NCBI GenBank assembly: GCA_905221605.1
Contig: CAJNDS010000869.1
Coordinates: forward strand, 1-17,500
Length of the DNA: 17,500 nucleotides
Direction: 5' to 3'
Origin: Symbiodinium natans
Taxonomy: Eukaryota; Sar; Dinophyceae; Suessiales; Symbiodiniaceae
The translations under genes and the position numbers were made by a program. Below, one piece after another: positions 1-8,396 of this stretch. A model generated the notes under the pieces. The model was not told the origin of the DNA. It saw only the letters and a list, made by a program, of their open reading frames with translations, and ran no database searches. Positions within the stretch are counted from its first letter, which is position 1, and each line of letters starts with the position of its first letter.

Positions 1-417
1 TCAAAATTCCCCATCCGACATATATTCCAAAAGAACCGGGCGGGGTTTCAAAAATGCTTTTCGAGGTTGGGGTAGGTTCGGGTTCGGAGTGTGAGCCAAG
101 ACAAGTACCTCGTAGCAGTTTTGCATCTCTGCATATTCTGGGTGTGGCGAGCATTTACCGAATCATGCTGGGGCTGTATCTCGACCTGCGCAAGTCAACT
201 TCCACACCAACAACAGCAAACATATTGCGGCAATGCCTTGATGGTACTTCCATCCAGCGTCCCTTCGCTGAAGAGTTCCACGGCCTTTCCAGAAGCTTGC
301 GAGCAGTCCGGATGCTGCCAGCACGAGTGAAGCCACCAAGGCTGCAGGAACCGCTGCTTTAGTTGAGGGCATGTTTTTGGGTTCAGCCCCCTTTTTTTGG
401 GATGAACCTATGTTTTT
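1..417. other. No supported gene; leading edge of repeat-rich region
   Basis: I see no gene here. Frames of 79-135 codons exist on both strands (for example plus 54-362 and minus 163-570) but have no recognisable domain, and they overlap each other in opposite directions. Around 378-420 there are T-rich runs just before the degenerate repeat family begins. Confidence 0.5.
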
Positions 418-904
418 TGCCGAGGTGATTGCAAAAAAACTTTGAAAAACTAATGTTTTTGTAGGAGCTTGAAGCAACATCGGACAATACAAATGTTTCC
501 ATAATTTCAGAGAATGCCCCACCTCCTCTCCAAGAGATCCCCAAGAAGTCATGGAAGTCATGGAAAACATGTGTTTGTTCCAATGCGTTGTTGAAGGAAT
601 CCCTGGAAATCATTTTAAAAACTACAGGCCGATTGCAAAGCCGTTGGAAAACCAACGTTTTGGTTGGAGCTTCAAGAACCCTTGGACAACCAATGCTTTC
701 CATGATTCCCATGACATCCGGAGAGTGTCCAGCCGCCTCCGAGATTCCACCGAAATCATGGGGGCCATGGGCAACATGAGAAAAACAAATGTTTCTTGAA
801 AGGTCGAGTGCAACAACGTTGAAAAACCCAATCCTTGAAGAAACATTCGAAATTATTTCACTTCGAACATCCCCACCTTAGTGATTTGTCTTTTTGGTCT
901 TTGG

Positions 905-1034
905 TCTCTGGGGTTGGGCACTCCAGGAGTCTCCTGGGCACTCCAGGAAGTCTCTGGGGTTGGGCACTCCAGGGAGACTCTGGGGTTGGGCACTTTAGGG
1001 ACTCTGGGGTTGGGCACTCCAGGGAGTCTCTAGG
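905..1034. repeat. Minisatellite, about 21-27 bp unit, five degenerate copies
   Basis: Copies start near 905, 930, 951, 978 and 1002. The consensus is roughly CTCTGGGGTTGGGCACTCCA followed by GGGAGT. The copies differ by small deletions (one lacks GGGGTT) and by CTTTA replacing CTCCA. The G-rich strand is plus. The array sits inside the larger repeat family. Confidence 0.9.
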
Positions 1035-1040
1035 AGTAGA

Positions 1041-1078
1041 CCGGGCGAGGAGAAGAGTTCCGGGCGAGGAGAAGAGTT
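1041..1078. repeat. Perfect 19 bp tandem duplication
   Basis: The 19-mer CCGGGCGAGGAGAAGAGTT occurs at 1041-1059 and again without any change at 1060-1078. Perfect identity beside the degenerate minisatellite points to a recent slip or duplication. Confidence 0.95.
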
Positions 1079-1259
1079 GTTTAAAATCTAACAACCCCAC
1101 ACCGAAGGTTGGGAAAAACAATGTTTCCATGATTTCCTGAGGGTGTGTCAAACAGTTGTTGTCCAATGCGGAACCCTTACAAAATATTTGAAACCAATGT
1201 TATTTGTATAGGTCGATTGCAAGAAACATTCAAAAATCAATTGTTTTGCAGAGCTCGGT

Positions 1260-2100
1260 TAATGTTGCACTTGCTTCAGTAAAGCAAGGGTCTATAATTA
1301 CAAGTTTTCCAAAAACACTCTGCTGCTTCAGTTTTTTGGGGGCCACTTACTATAATCACAATTCTTTTTCGGGGATTGTATAAAGGGTTTGCGGTTAGCT
1401 GAGGGTTAATGGTTGATGGCCAGGGTTTCTCTGACTCCTAACGCCGCCCTCAGCTAAGCTTGGCCAGTGCCATCTAAAGCCTTGCTGATTTCATGACGAA
1501 ATTCGGCCACAAACAACATTCGTGATAGGTAGCCCGGGCCAGCCGCTATAAAACCCAGTGCGGCTTGGGGGGGGTGCCCTAGCAGGCCAGGAAATTTCAG
1601 GCTTCTAGGCCCTTAAGGCTTGAGGCCTTCAAGGCCTTGGAATCAGGGATTTTTGAAAAGCCTGAGCCCGGAGAATCCTGGAAGCTAAGCTTGGCCAGTT
1701 CGTTCCCCCACCCCCCCCCCACCCCACAATGTCAGGGGGCTCCCGGGGGCATTTCTTTACAGAGGGTCCCAGATTTGTTCGCGGGAAGGGGGGGTCCCCC
1801 TACTAAAGACAATGCAACATTGCAAAACATTGGAAAACCATTGTCGTTAATTCTTTGTGAGGTTGGTCATCAGTGTCATCAACGGTGATCAGCCGCGCCT
1901 TCGCAGCCTGATGGCTGTGCTCAAACGTCAGCCAGGCACATCCCCGCCTCAGAAGGCGACAACAGCCGTCAGTGCCCGATCGAGGTTCATGCTGGGTGAC
2001 ATGCCGCTGATCATTTTCTAGTTCCATAAGGCCAGCTTGAGAAATTCAACGTCGTCATCGACCAAAATTGCAGCGATGTTGCTTGCCACTTGCAGATATC
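1260..2100. other. Mostly unique sequence with short direct repeats
   Basis: No gene is supported. The exact 16-mer GCTAAGCTTGGCCAGT occurs at 1453-1468 and 1684-1699. Between them lies a cluster of AGGCCT/AAGGCC-type words (1605-1640) that includes the perfect palindrome CAAGGCCTTG at 1630-1639. Frames of 74-83 codons (1637-1888 plus, 1803-2027 minus) are unremarkable. Confidence 0.6.
1705..1725. repeat. Poly-C tract
   Basis: The tract is C5-A-C10-A-C4, a low-complexity run about 6 bp after the second copy of the 16 bp direct repeat. It is prone to slippage and assembly error. Confidence 0.9.
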
Positions 2101-2988
2101 ACGCGGAACTCAACGGGTGTGGCACGTGAACCCTTCTCGCTCCATGCAGTTGAACAAACTTGAGTCTTTCGTTGCATGCGCGCTTCCCGAATGAACTTCC
2201 ATCGCACCTGCAGGATCGGCAGGGAAGCAAAATGAGTGCCGTATGGTGCTGTATGTTTCGGTTGTCGGGGTGTGATGGGCTTGATGGGCCACGGGCTGCT
2301 TGAGGTTCGAAGGGGAAGGAGTGCGCTCGTGCACACGCGCACAGGCACAAGGACGCGGCAAAGAAGAAAACGTGCCGCAGGCACCCTTGCATGCGAGCCA
2401 TCTTGGTTGCCTCAAAGGACTAGGTGGGGAGCCCGTGTTCCCGTAGATGACTGTTGCTAGACCAAGTTCCGAGTCCGGACGAATGAACACCTGAACGTGT
2501 GACTCCGTGCGTGGCTCCCCTCTCCTTGTTCTTGTTCCATGTTTAGCGCATGGGCCGCAGATATGGGTCAGTAGGCCTGAAGAACCCAAGAAACTCTCGA
2601 ACTGTGACAAGAAAGAGTGAATCAAACGAGAGAGGAAGTGAGATGATCTGAGAGGAATCTAATGGCCAGCGACAAGAAATGAGCGGAGTGAAAAGACAGT
2701 GTAGGGGGCATCACATTTCTCACATTTTTCACGCTATCATGACTTTTCTCCCTTTTCCTCACTCTGATTCCACTTGTTTCTGAATTCTGAGATCAGGGTT
2801 TTTTTCCTAGAGTTAAGAAGGGCAGGGATGTCTTCAAATCTTCTGGGTGCCCTTCGAGACTCCGGAGCAGACGCAGTTTCAGTAGCTGCTCAGCAGCTGT
2901 CACTGAGCTGTGGGTAAGCGGGGTCTGCGACCTGGTCGGCTGTCGGTGCGCGATCGCTTGGCTGTGGAAAAACACAAACGCCAAGAGA
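2100..2988. other. No supported gene
   Basis: Overlapping minus-strand frames cover 2055-2625 (longest 171 codons, 2110-2625) and a 74-codon plus frame overlaps them. None has a recognisable motif and none stands out by codon-position bias. Positions 2600-2700 are purine-rich on the plus strand (GAGAGAGGAAGTGAGATG-like). Confidence 0.4.
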
Positions 2989-3088
2989 CGCACGCACACG
3001 CACACACGCAGACGCACACTCGAACACTCACACTCGAACACGCGCACGCACACGCACACGCACACGCACGCGCTCGCACAAGCGCACG
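2989..3088. repeat. Imperfect CA/CG microsatellite
   Basis: About 100 bp of ACGCACAC-type repeats, interrupted by ACTCGAACACTC near 3018-3040. Translations across it (His/Thr/Ala-rich on plus, Val/Cys-rich on minus) are products of the repeat and not evidence of genes. Confidence 0.9.
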
Positions 3089-3099
3089 AACTCAGAACA

Positions 3100-3660
3100 G
3101 CCACCTCCATTCTGAACAGGCTGTTTGCCCTGATGCTTGTACTATTGTGCGAACAGGCCCGTGAAAACTCTCTTCTTCACAGGACCGGTTGCCCTACAAA
3201 CTAAAGATAGCCGCCACTGGCTTCACGACTTGCTCTGACACCCTGGGCACAAGATCGACGGCTGCCCTTTCGGTTTCTGTTGACTCCTAGACCGCCTTGC
3301 CGTGGACCTTCCAGAGATCTTCTGCGAAGTCTCGATTGCATGCTGGGTTGACTTTCACAATGTGGGCCAACTTGCTCAACAACAGCCTGTATGTCCATTG
3401 GTTCTGAATAAGGCCAGCATGTGCAGTATCAGCTGTCCTCAGTCTTCAGCATCAACGGCATAATATAACCGCATAACCTATCATATGAGGAGGGAAAGTA
3501 CAAGTATGGCGCCTAAGCCTGAGCATCATGACTGATTGAACTATGCAGGCACTTTTGAAATGGCGCGGGGCTGATCAGGCCCTCTTTCCAGCACATGGGC
3601 AGCTTCGTTGGGTGCAGTCTCCGCAATGCTCTGCACCCCGCTTGCAACGAATAAATGGAT
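3100..3660. other. No supported gene
   Basis: Unique sequence. A 65-codon minus frame at 3201-3398 is Arg/Gly-rich and unrecognised. From about 3640 the sequence already contains degenerate versions of the following 8 bp satellite (ACGAATAAATGGATGAGCC). Confidence 0.4.
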
Positions 3661-3672
3661 GAGCCTGAATGA

Positions 3673-3890
3673 TGAATGAACGAATGAACGAATGAACGAA
3701 TGAACGAATGAACGAATGAACGAATGAACGAATGAACGAATGAACGAATGAACGAATGAACGAATGAACGAATGAACGAATGAACGAATGAACGAATGAA
3801 CGAATGAACGAATGAACGAATGAACGAATGAACTAATGAACGAATGAACGAATGAACGAATGAACGAATGAACCTAAGAACGAATGAACG
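3673..3890. repeat. Satellite of an 8 bp unit (AATGAACG)n, about 27 copies
   Basis: The unit AATGAACG runs almost perfectly for about 218 bp. The only departures seen are one C-to-T change near 3833-3836 (AACTAATG) and a block near 3870-3878 (AACCTAAG) just before the end. Eight bases is not a multiple of three, so each frame cycles every 24 bp. On the minus strand this gives an eight-residue Ser/Phe/Ile/Val/Arg/His repeat without stops, which creates an artificial 287-codon frame at 3513-4376. Confidence 0.97.
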
Positions 3891-4028
3891 ACCAAAAGGA
3901 TTGAGCTGGAAGAGAACTGCGAAATTTTCTGCAGGCTGGGACCCGCCATTGCAATAAATACAAATGTTTCTGGAACATGGCCTTGTGTACCAGAAGTGTG
4001 CCGCGTTGACGAGAGCAAGAGGTCGTGA

Positions 4029-4522
4029 AGGTGTTGCACACACTTTGTGGTTAATTTCGGTTTGCACAACGAGAACAAGACGTACTCCTGGCTTGCGCAA
4101 GCTTCCGTTCGACGCATCAGGATGGTGGACAATCTGGGGACCACACTCTCCTTCACAACTACCAACGACCTCACACACAATCGAAGTGCCCAGACTTCCT
4201 TCAGCTACGAGTAGCAGTCGTCTGCACACAGTTGTCTGCACACAGTTGTCTGCCGTCGATGCCTTCCCAGTGCCCTTTGCAAACAATTCCTTAATGGCGG
4301 GAGGGGGCGGGGCTTTGAAAGTTCGTAGATCAAGAAAAAACATCTCGACAAGAATTGTGAACATGTGAACTGCCACGAACTGCCACCGAAGAAACTTGTA
4401 GATGCTTCAGGGTGACCGAGGCTGGAATGTTCGATATCTTGACAGACCTGGCAGAGATTGGCAGAGGATCCACGGCAGCTGCCAAAGAAATGACACCAGG
4501 AGCCTGCGTGGGGAAGCAGAAG
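4029..4522 (+). CDS. Candidate two-exon coding segment (unrecognised protein)
   Basis: The product is not recognised. The first exon-like stretch is open from 4029 to 4210 and has strong third-position bias: about two thirds of the 48 codons from 4068 end in G or C, and G is rare at position 2. It ends at a possible donor (CGA|GTAGCAG, 4211). A possible acceptor, GCTTCAG at 4404-4410, leads into 4411-4522. There 18 of 37 codons start with G, about 80% start with a purine, and only 7 have G in the middle. Joining 4210 to 4411 restores a Glu codon and keeps the frame, and the 200 bp between contains in-frame stops. The second piece reads like a soluble Ala/Gly/Lys-rich domain. Its 3' boundary is uncertain: GTGATG at 4523 would start a 42 bp intron ending at CGCAG 4564. 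Frames on the other strand are also open, so strand is not certain. Confidence 0.3.
4220..4253. repeat. 14 bp tandem repeat, 2.4 copies
   Basis: GTCTGCACACAGTT occurs at 4220-4233 and 4234-4247, then GTCTGC at 4248-4253. It lies within the putative intron of the preceding candidate. Confidence 0.95.
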
Positions 4523-4886
4523 GTGATGACCGTGATTTAAGTCTCTTCTGCCGTTTGATCGCAGTCTGCATGGGGAAAGCTGGAAGAACTGACTCGAAGC
4601 TGATAGTCTCCGGCCACCTTCGCAGAATGATCCGTCCAGGATGCGTCTGCACATCTCTCACCTGACATGTGGAAGATCGCTTCATGCAAGGGCTCACTCT
4701 GCTTAATCTGCAAGGCAATGGTGAAGCACGTTTAGGTGGTATCAGTCCTTTCTATTCGTCACCAAGGATCTCAAAAGCCTATTGAGTTTATGTGGAGCTC
4801 ATGGCTTGCCTTATGTTACCTTTTGTAACTGATTCGCCCGTCCAAGGCTGTTGCGCAAGGAATAAGGCGTGGTTGAATCCTGGCAG

Positions 4887-5179
4887 GAAAGAGAAGCAAC
4901 ACAAACACGTCCCCTTCAAACAAGCTCTTGTACAGCTCAAGCAAGTATCTGCCATGCACAGCGAGGTCCGGCATGAACGAATCCAATGGACCATCCTTGG
5001 TCGAAAGGCATCTCAGAGTATGTGAAGAAAGGCGTCATCCTGTGAGCTTGCTGCTGGCAATCTCTTCCACGTCTCCTTGAGTAGTGTGCCTGCATCTCCT
5101 TAGATAAGCAGGTTTGAACACGTTGCGATGGCAACTGGAGATGCTGGACATGCTGGAGCCTGTAGATGCGGGGCCAAGC
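4887..5179 (+). CDS. Candidate exon pair around a 94 bp intron (unrecognised)
   Basis: A stretch at 4887-5017 follows CCTGGCAG and reads as a Lys/Gln-rich helical segment; G is at codon position 2 in only about 6 of 43 codons. It ends at CTCAGA|GTATGT, a textbook donor. The proposed intron 5018-5111 ends in GATAAGCAG. The next segment, 5112-5179, continues in phase (A + GT gives Ser) with a Leu/Met/Glu-rich stretch (LRWQLEMLDMLEP). The frame then meets TGA at 5180 and another TGA about 30 bp later. It is open again to TGG-TAA near 5311, where a GTAAGG donor also lies. It may belong with the 4029-4522 segment, but I could not join the two with consistent phase. A 66-96 codon minus-strand frame over 5040-5327 is a competing reading. 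Confidence 0.27.
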
Positions 5180-5461
5180 TGAACTCTGTCAAAACTCATC
5201 TGATCTGTGCTTGAACAAACCTTCGCCAATATCACCTCAACCGACTTTGTTACACTCCTCCCACTGCGGGAGCTAGCAGAAGATTCCCTAGAACAACACC
5301 GTGGCTTACTCTGGTAAGGTCCCTACTTACTTTTCACAGGCTGTGGAAATGATTTTACAGGCGGTGTGTGAGTGTCACGCAGCACTCCCGCTAGAACCCT
5401 GCTATCTGCAGGGCCTAAAGAGCTTTGAGTTTGGCACGGAAGTCGACTTCGATTGAGGGGT
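5180..5461. other. Possible further exon; otherwise no supported gene
   Basis: The plus frame from about 5213 to 5310 is open and G is rare at codon position 2 (about 4 of 37), with Leu/Glu-rich content. It has no acceptor AG just upstream and follows two in-frame TGAs. The remainder to 5461 shows nothing else. Confidence 0.2.
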
Positions 5462-5656
5462 TCAGAAAGATTCGATCAGAGTGGAGGGATCCGGTCGGTC
5501 CTCGAGATCAATGAACTCGCGCACTGGTGTTTGGGCGTATGGAGCGTCTGGGGGCTTCCCAGAGACCGACGCTTGTTTTGCACGCTTGTCTTGAATGTGC
5601 TGCTTCAAAGCTGACATGTTTTTTGACAAGTGCGAAAGGCGTGTCCCCACGTATCC
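5462..5656 (-). CDS. Candidate terminal exon of a minus-strand gene (unrecognised)
   Basis: The product is not recognised. Sixty-four codons run from a possible acceptor (GCGGTGTAG|G, TAG at 5657-5659) to a TGA stop at 5462-5464. By hand count 19 of 64 codons begin with G and only 7 have G in the middle, a clear coding-type asymmetry. The translation is hydrophilic, with a basic helical part (SALKQHIQDKRAKQ), a Pro-rich linker and an acidic tail (EFIDLEDRPDPS). There is no ATG before the coding-like part begins, only a GTG at 5650, which fits an internal or last exon. Upstream, the same frame is open for another 145 codons to 6091, interrupted only by the TAG at 5657. That upstream part overlaps a repeat and looks less like protein. 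Confidence 0.35.
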   Translation of the reverse strand, partial: GYVGTRLSHLSKNMSALKQHIQDKRAKQASVSGKPPDAPYAQTPVREFIDLEDRPDPSTLIESF

Positions 5657-6091
5657 CTACACCGCAGTTCCCAGACCCGGCTCCAAGTCCCAACGCCGAC
5701 CCCTTGTCTGATATCGCGTAGCCAATTTTGCCGCTGCTTGATGACTTGATGGTGCTTGATGGAACTTCGGGCAGCTCAAACCGAAAACCGCCAAAAAAAG
5801 TAAATGGAGCTGTTCCAAAAACAGGTGGGCTCGGGAAAATGCTAATGTTGGACCCGGTTTAGTGGGGGCCTCCTCTATTGAGTCAGTTTTGCTGAATTTA
5901 TTCAGGGCATCCTGACTGTTTGGGGGTCCCTCTTTAAAGTCCAACGGTTCCCGAGATCCGGGATTTGTTTTAAGGATTTGGGGCTTGTTTCGGCCCGGAG
6001 GCTCCGGCTTAAAGCCGGGCCTTATGATTTTAAAGCCAGGCCTTGTGATTTTAAAGGCCGACCTCATACATTCCAACCGGCCCGAAACCAT
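5657..6091 (-). other. Open frame of 145 codons over repeat DNA, doubtful CDS
   Basis: The frame starts with ATG at 6091 and ends at TAG 5657, in phase with the candidate exon at 5462-5656. Its beginning is a Phe-Lys-Ile-Arg-Pro-Gly repeat of seven residues, encoded by the 21 bp tandem subrepeat at 6006-6066. The middle is Pro/Lys-rich and then a hydrophobic patch (LHLLFLAVFGL) appears. The repeated DNA recurs downstream (6185-6245) where no matching frame is kept, so I think repeat expansion, not selection, explains the open frame. Confidence 0.2.
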
Positions 6092-6300
6092 TAATTCCCT
6101 TTAAGAAATCATTTGAAGAACTGGTTTCGTTCAATCCGACCCTGTTTAATGTCCAGGCCCCGAATTTGGATGCCTTGGTCTCTTGGCTTAAAGCCGGGCC
6201 TTATGATTTTAAAGCCGGCCCGTGTGATTTTAAAGGCCGACCTCACGCATCGGCCCCGAAAAATGGCACTGATTTGGGACCCTGTTTTATGTCAAGGCCC
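6006..6300. repeat. Duplicated block: 61 bp and 23 bp modules, each twice
   Basis: Positions 6006-6066 and 6185-6245 match at 58 of 61 bases. Each contains a 21 bp tandem subunit (TTAAAGCC-GGGCC-TTATGATT type, about 2.5 copies). A second module, GACCCTGTTT-A/T-ATGTC-C/A-AGGCCC, occurs at 6138-6160 and 6278-6300 (21 of 23 match). The order 61-23-61-23 shows that a compound unit of about 140-179 bp was duplicated. Confidence 0.9.
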
Positions 6301-6334
6301 CTTGCCGGGGGCTCCGAATTTGGAAAAAGCCTAT

Positions 6335-6486
6335 GGATCCCTTTTAAATTCATATAAACTTATCCCGGATCCCTTTTTGATTCGCGCGGACCCCTTTTAA
6401 ATTCAAATGGGTCATCCCGTTTAAATTCATATGGATCCCTTTTAAATTTATATGAACTCATCCCTATTAAAATCATATAAAATCCC
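6335..6486. repeat. AT-rich degenerate tandem repeat
   Basis: Words such as GGATCCCTTTTAAATTCATAT, with (A/G)AACT(T/C)ATCCC following, recur with variable spacing at 6335, 6371, 6400, 6431 and 6462. Conserved cores are ATCCC, TTTAAATT and CATAT. The sequence is clearly more AT-rich than the flanks and directly adjoins the previous repeat block. Confidence 0.8.
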
Positions 6487-6518
6487 GAAGAGGGCAAAAT
6501 TCCAGCCTCGACTGTTCA

Positions 6519-6619
6519 GGGGGGGGGGCCAACACAGTAAACAGGGTTCAACATTAATTTGTTAGCGATGTTCCCTTTTGCTTCCGGGACAGTCGCTCTC
6601 TCTCTCTCTCTCTCTCTCT
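6519..6619. repeat. G10 tract and (CT)12 microsatellite
   Basis: Ten G residues at 6519-6528 are followed by a CT dinucleotide run at 6596-6619. The sequence between is unique. Both are simple-sequence features. Confidence 0.95.
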
Positions 6620-8017
6620 GCCGCGCCATCCCAGTCGCTACACCCCGCAATTTGGGTTGAGAACCAACCTGAGGACCTGAGGCAATGCTACCCGTTGGAC
6701 GGAGACCAGCAATATTCTCAATTCCCATGTGAAACGCTTGCCTCAGAAAACGGCAGTGACATTCTGGCATGGCGGCATGTCCGACTGAATGCGGCACAGC
6801 TTCCATCGGACTGGAGGTGAGGCTGAGACCGTGTTCTCGTGGTGCCATCATGTTTTCCTTGTCTGGGCTGCGCCGCTCTCGCTGCTACCCAGGCTGTGTC
6901 TGCATCTCCTTCATCCCAAATGCCGGGTGGAGGTGCTACCTCAAGGAGTCAAGTGACTTAAGTGATAGCTGAGCATCAGAAAATGCGAACGAAAGCGCCT
7001 TGGAGTCTGCGTCCCAGATCGAGCTTGCGGCACGCTTGGATCGCAAACCTCAATGATCCACGCAGTAGACAAAGGAAGGAAGCATATTCCTGTTCTGAGA
7101 AGGTTAAAATCGAAGGCATGGACGTGCCGCAGAACCTGTAGCTGAACTGGAGCTCTCCTCGGAAAAAAAGTGCTCTCACGCTGTGCCAATAAAGTTAACA
7201 AGAATGCAGCTGAAGCAGCATCCGAATAGTCTGAATCAGAGTACTCGTCATCTGACCTTGGAAATGCCCAAGTTCTCGTGACACTCCCCACCTCAATTTG
7301 ACCCCCCCGAGGGCCATGCAGAGACAAACGGCGTGTGTTGCAACCTCCAATGAACGATCTCATGAATGCAACGGAATTCACCGACGGTTCATGGGTGCTG
7401 AAGCATGCTGCTACAAACTTCGTGCATCTCTAGGCCGCAGGACGTGGCACCAGGACAATCCTGGTTTGCTGTCCTCGTCAAAACTTAGAATCAGTCAAAC
7501 TCAGGCAAGACAGTCAAGCATTCAGATCCTGGTGTTGCGCCGAACATCCCCGCTGCCTGCAAATCTTCGCTACAAAGCCCTGAAAGTGCTGTTTTTGCAA
7601 CTGCTTTGCAACTGCTGGATCAGGCTGAGCATTCAGCTGCTAGACAGCTGCTAGACTCCCATCAGGTTCCATCCATAGCGGGCGCTAGTCGTCTGTTGCG
7701 TTATAGATCCCGTCTTGCTTGTCATGTGTGTGCTCGCTGGTCCTCGCCGTTCGTCGCTTACGGAACCCGAACTCGCAAGGTAGATTGCTACTTCTGCGGC
7801 TCGATCTGGTGTTTCTGCTTTCATTCCTTGCCCGAATACACTCAATGTGAGCAACAAGCGACCATGCCATGAACGAAGCTGCACCTTGCAACGCAGGCAG
7901 CTGGAATAAGAAGCTCATCACTACCCGTTGCAATGTTTCTCCAGTCTCCTCAGTCTGTTGAGGCCACCCGCTACAACGGCGACTTTAAACATAACCGCGC
8001 TCACTACTTTCTCTACG
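6620..8017. other. No supported gene
   Basis: Frames of 60-146 codons overlap on both strands (minus 6941-7381 is the longest, plus 7298-7654 next). I could not identify a domain, a consistent codon bias or a convincing splice chain. Two pairs of 11 bp tandem duplications occur at 7594-7615 (TTTGCAACTGC twice) and 7635-7656 (AGCTGCTAGAC twice). Confidence 0.4.
7594..7656. repeat. Two adjacent perfect 11 bp duplications
   Basis: TTTGCAACTGC is at 7594-7604 and 7605-7615. Nineteen bases later AGCTGCTAGAC is at 7635-7645 and 7646-7656. The units differ in sequence but have the same length and share a CTGC core. Confidence 0.95.
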
Positions 8018-8037
8018 TAATAATAATAATAATAATA
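8018..8037. repeat. (TAA)n microsatellite
   Basis: TAA/AAT repeats, six to seven copies, followed by TATGATATGCGCG. Confidence 0.95.
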
Positions 8038-8217
8038 TGATATGCGCGTAGTCATGCCGTAAGCAAAAGCCCCCAAGTCGCGCGTTTCACTTGTATTAAT
8101 GGGGCTTTTACTCACTTTATGCACCAGAACACCACAGGACAGAACAACCACAACTTCGAGACAGGATGTTGGAAGGAGAACTCATTTGCAGAACTGGGTA
8201 GAAATGTTCACAAGAGA

Positions 8218-8268
8218 CGGTTTCTTGGTGCGGTTTCTTGGTACGGTTTGTTGGTGCGGTTCGGTTTC
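8218..8268. repeat. 13 bp tandem repeat, 3.3 copies
   Basis: CGGTTTCTTGGTG at 8218-8230, CGGTTTCTTGGTA at 8231-8243 and CGGTTTGTTGGTG at 8244-8256, followed by a partial CGGTTCGGTTTC. Copies differ by single bases. Confidence 0.95.
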
Positions 8269-8396
8269 TGTATAACCGAAATGGTGGTGTCGTTAACAGA
8301 CTTGCAGCCTGCGATCTTGTATTGAAGGCTTGGAACTGAGGCACTTCGCTCACTACATCTTGACTGCCATGCTTCCACGAAGCGTGCCTACGGTCA

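Larger units (their letters stand above)
418..1256. repeat. Degenerate interspersed/tandem repeat family, about 90-200 bp units
   Basis: Two copies align almost without gaps over about 90 bp: 421-508 and 628-715. Both run through a GATTGCAAA-like start, GAAAAC-(C/T)AA-(T/C)G-TTTT, GGAGCTT-(G/C)-AAG, GGACAA and TTTCCAT-A/G-ATT. A second colinear block follows at 535-571 and 742-778 (AGAT-CC, ATCATGG, CATGG, AACATG), so the repeated unit is about 200-207 bp. Shorter or more diverged pieces lie at 801-850 (GGTCGAGTGCAACAAC), 1109-1140 (GGGAAAAACAATGTTTCC) and 1187-1245 (GAAACCAATG, then GGTCGATTGCAA). A faint relative may lie at 1808-1845. No coding capacity, terminal repeats or target-site duplications were seen, so the type of element (old satellite or decayed transposon) is unknown. 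Confidence 0.7.

Noticed and set aside
2110-2625. 171-codon minus ORF
   Set aside because: No domain; overlapped by two other frames on the same strand and one on the other. Its length is within chance expectation.
3513-4376. 287-codon minus-strand ORF
   Set aside because: Most of it is the translation of the 8 bp satellite; the flanking parts have no motif.
5715-5735. Possible relic of the dinoflagellate spliced leader (CGTAGCCAATTTTG)
   Set aside because: It resembles the known leader core for about 13 bases, but with an inserted base and no match in the 3' part. A chance hit is likely, so I do not use it as taxonomic evidence.
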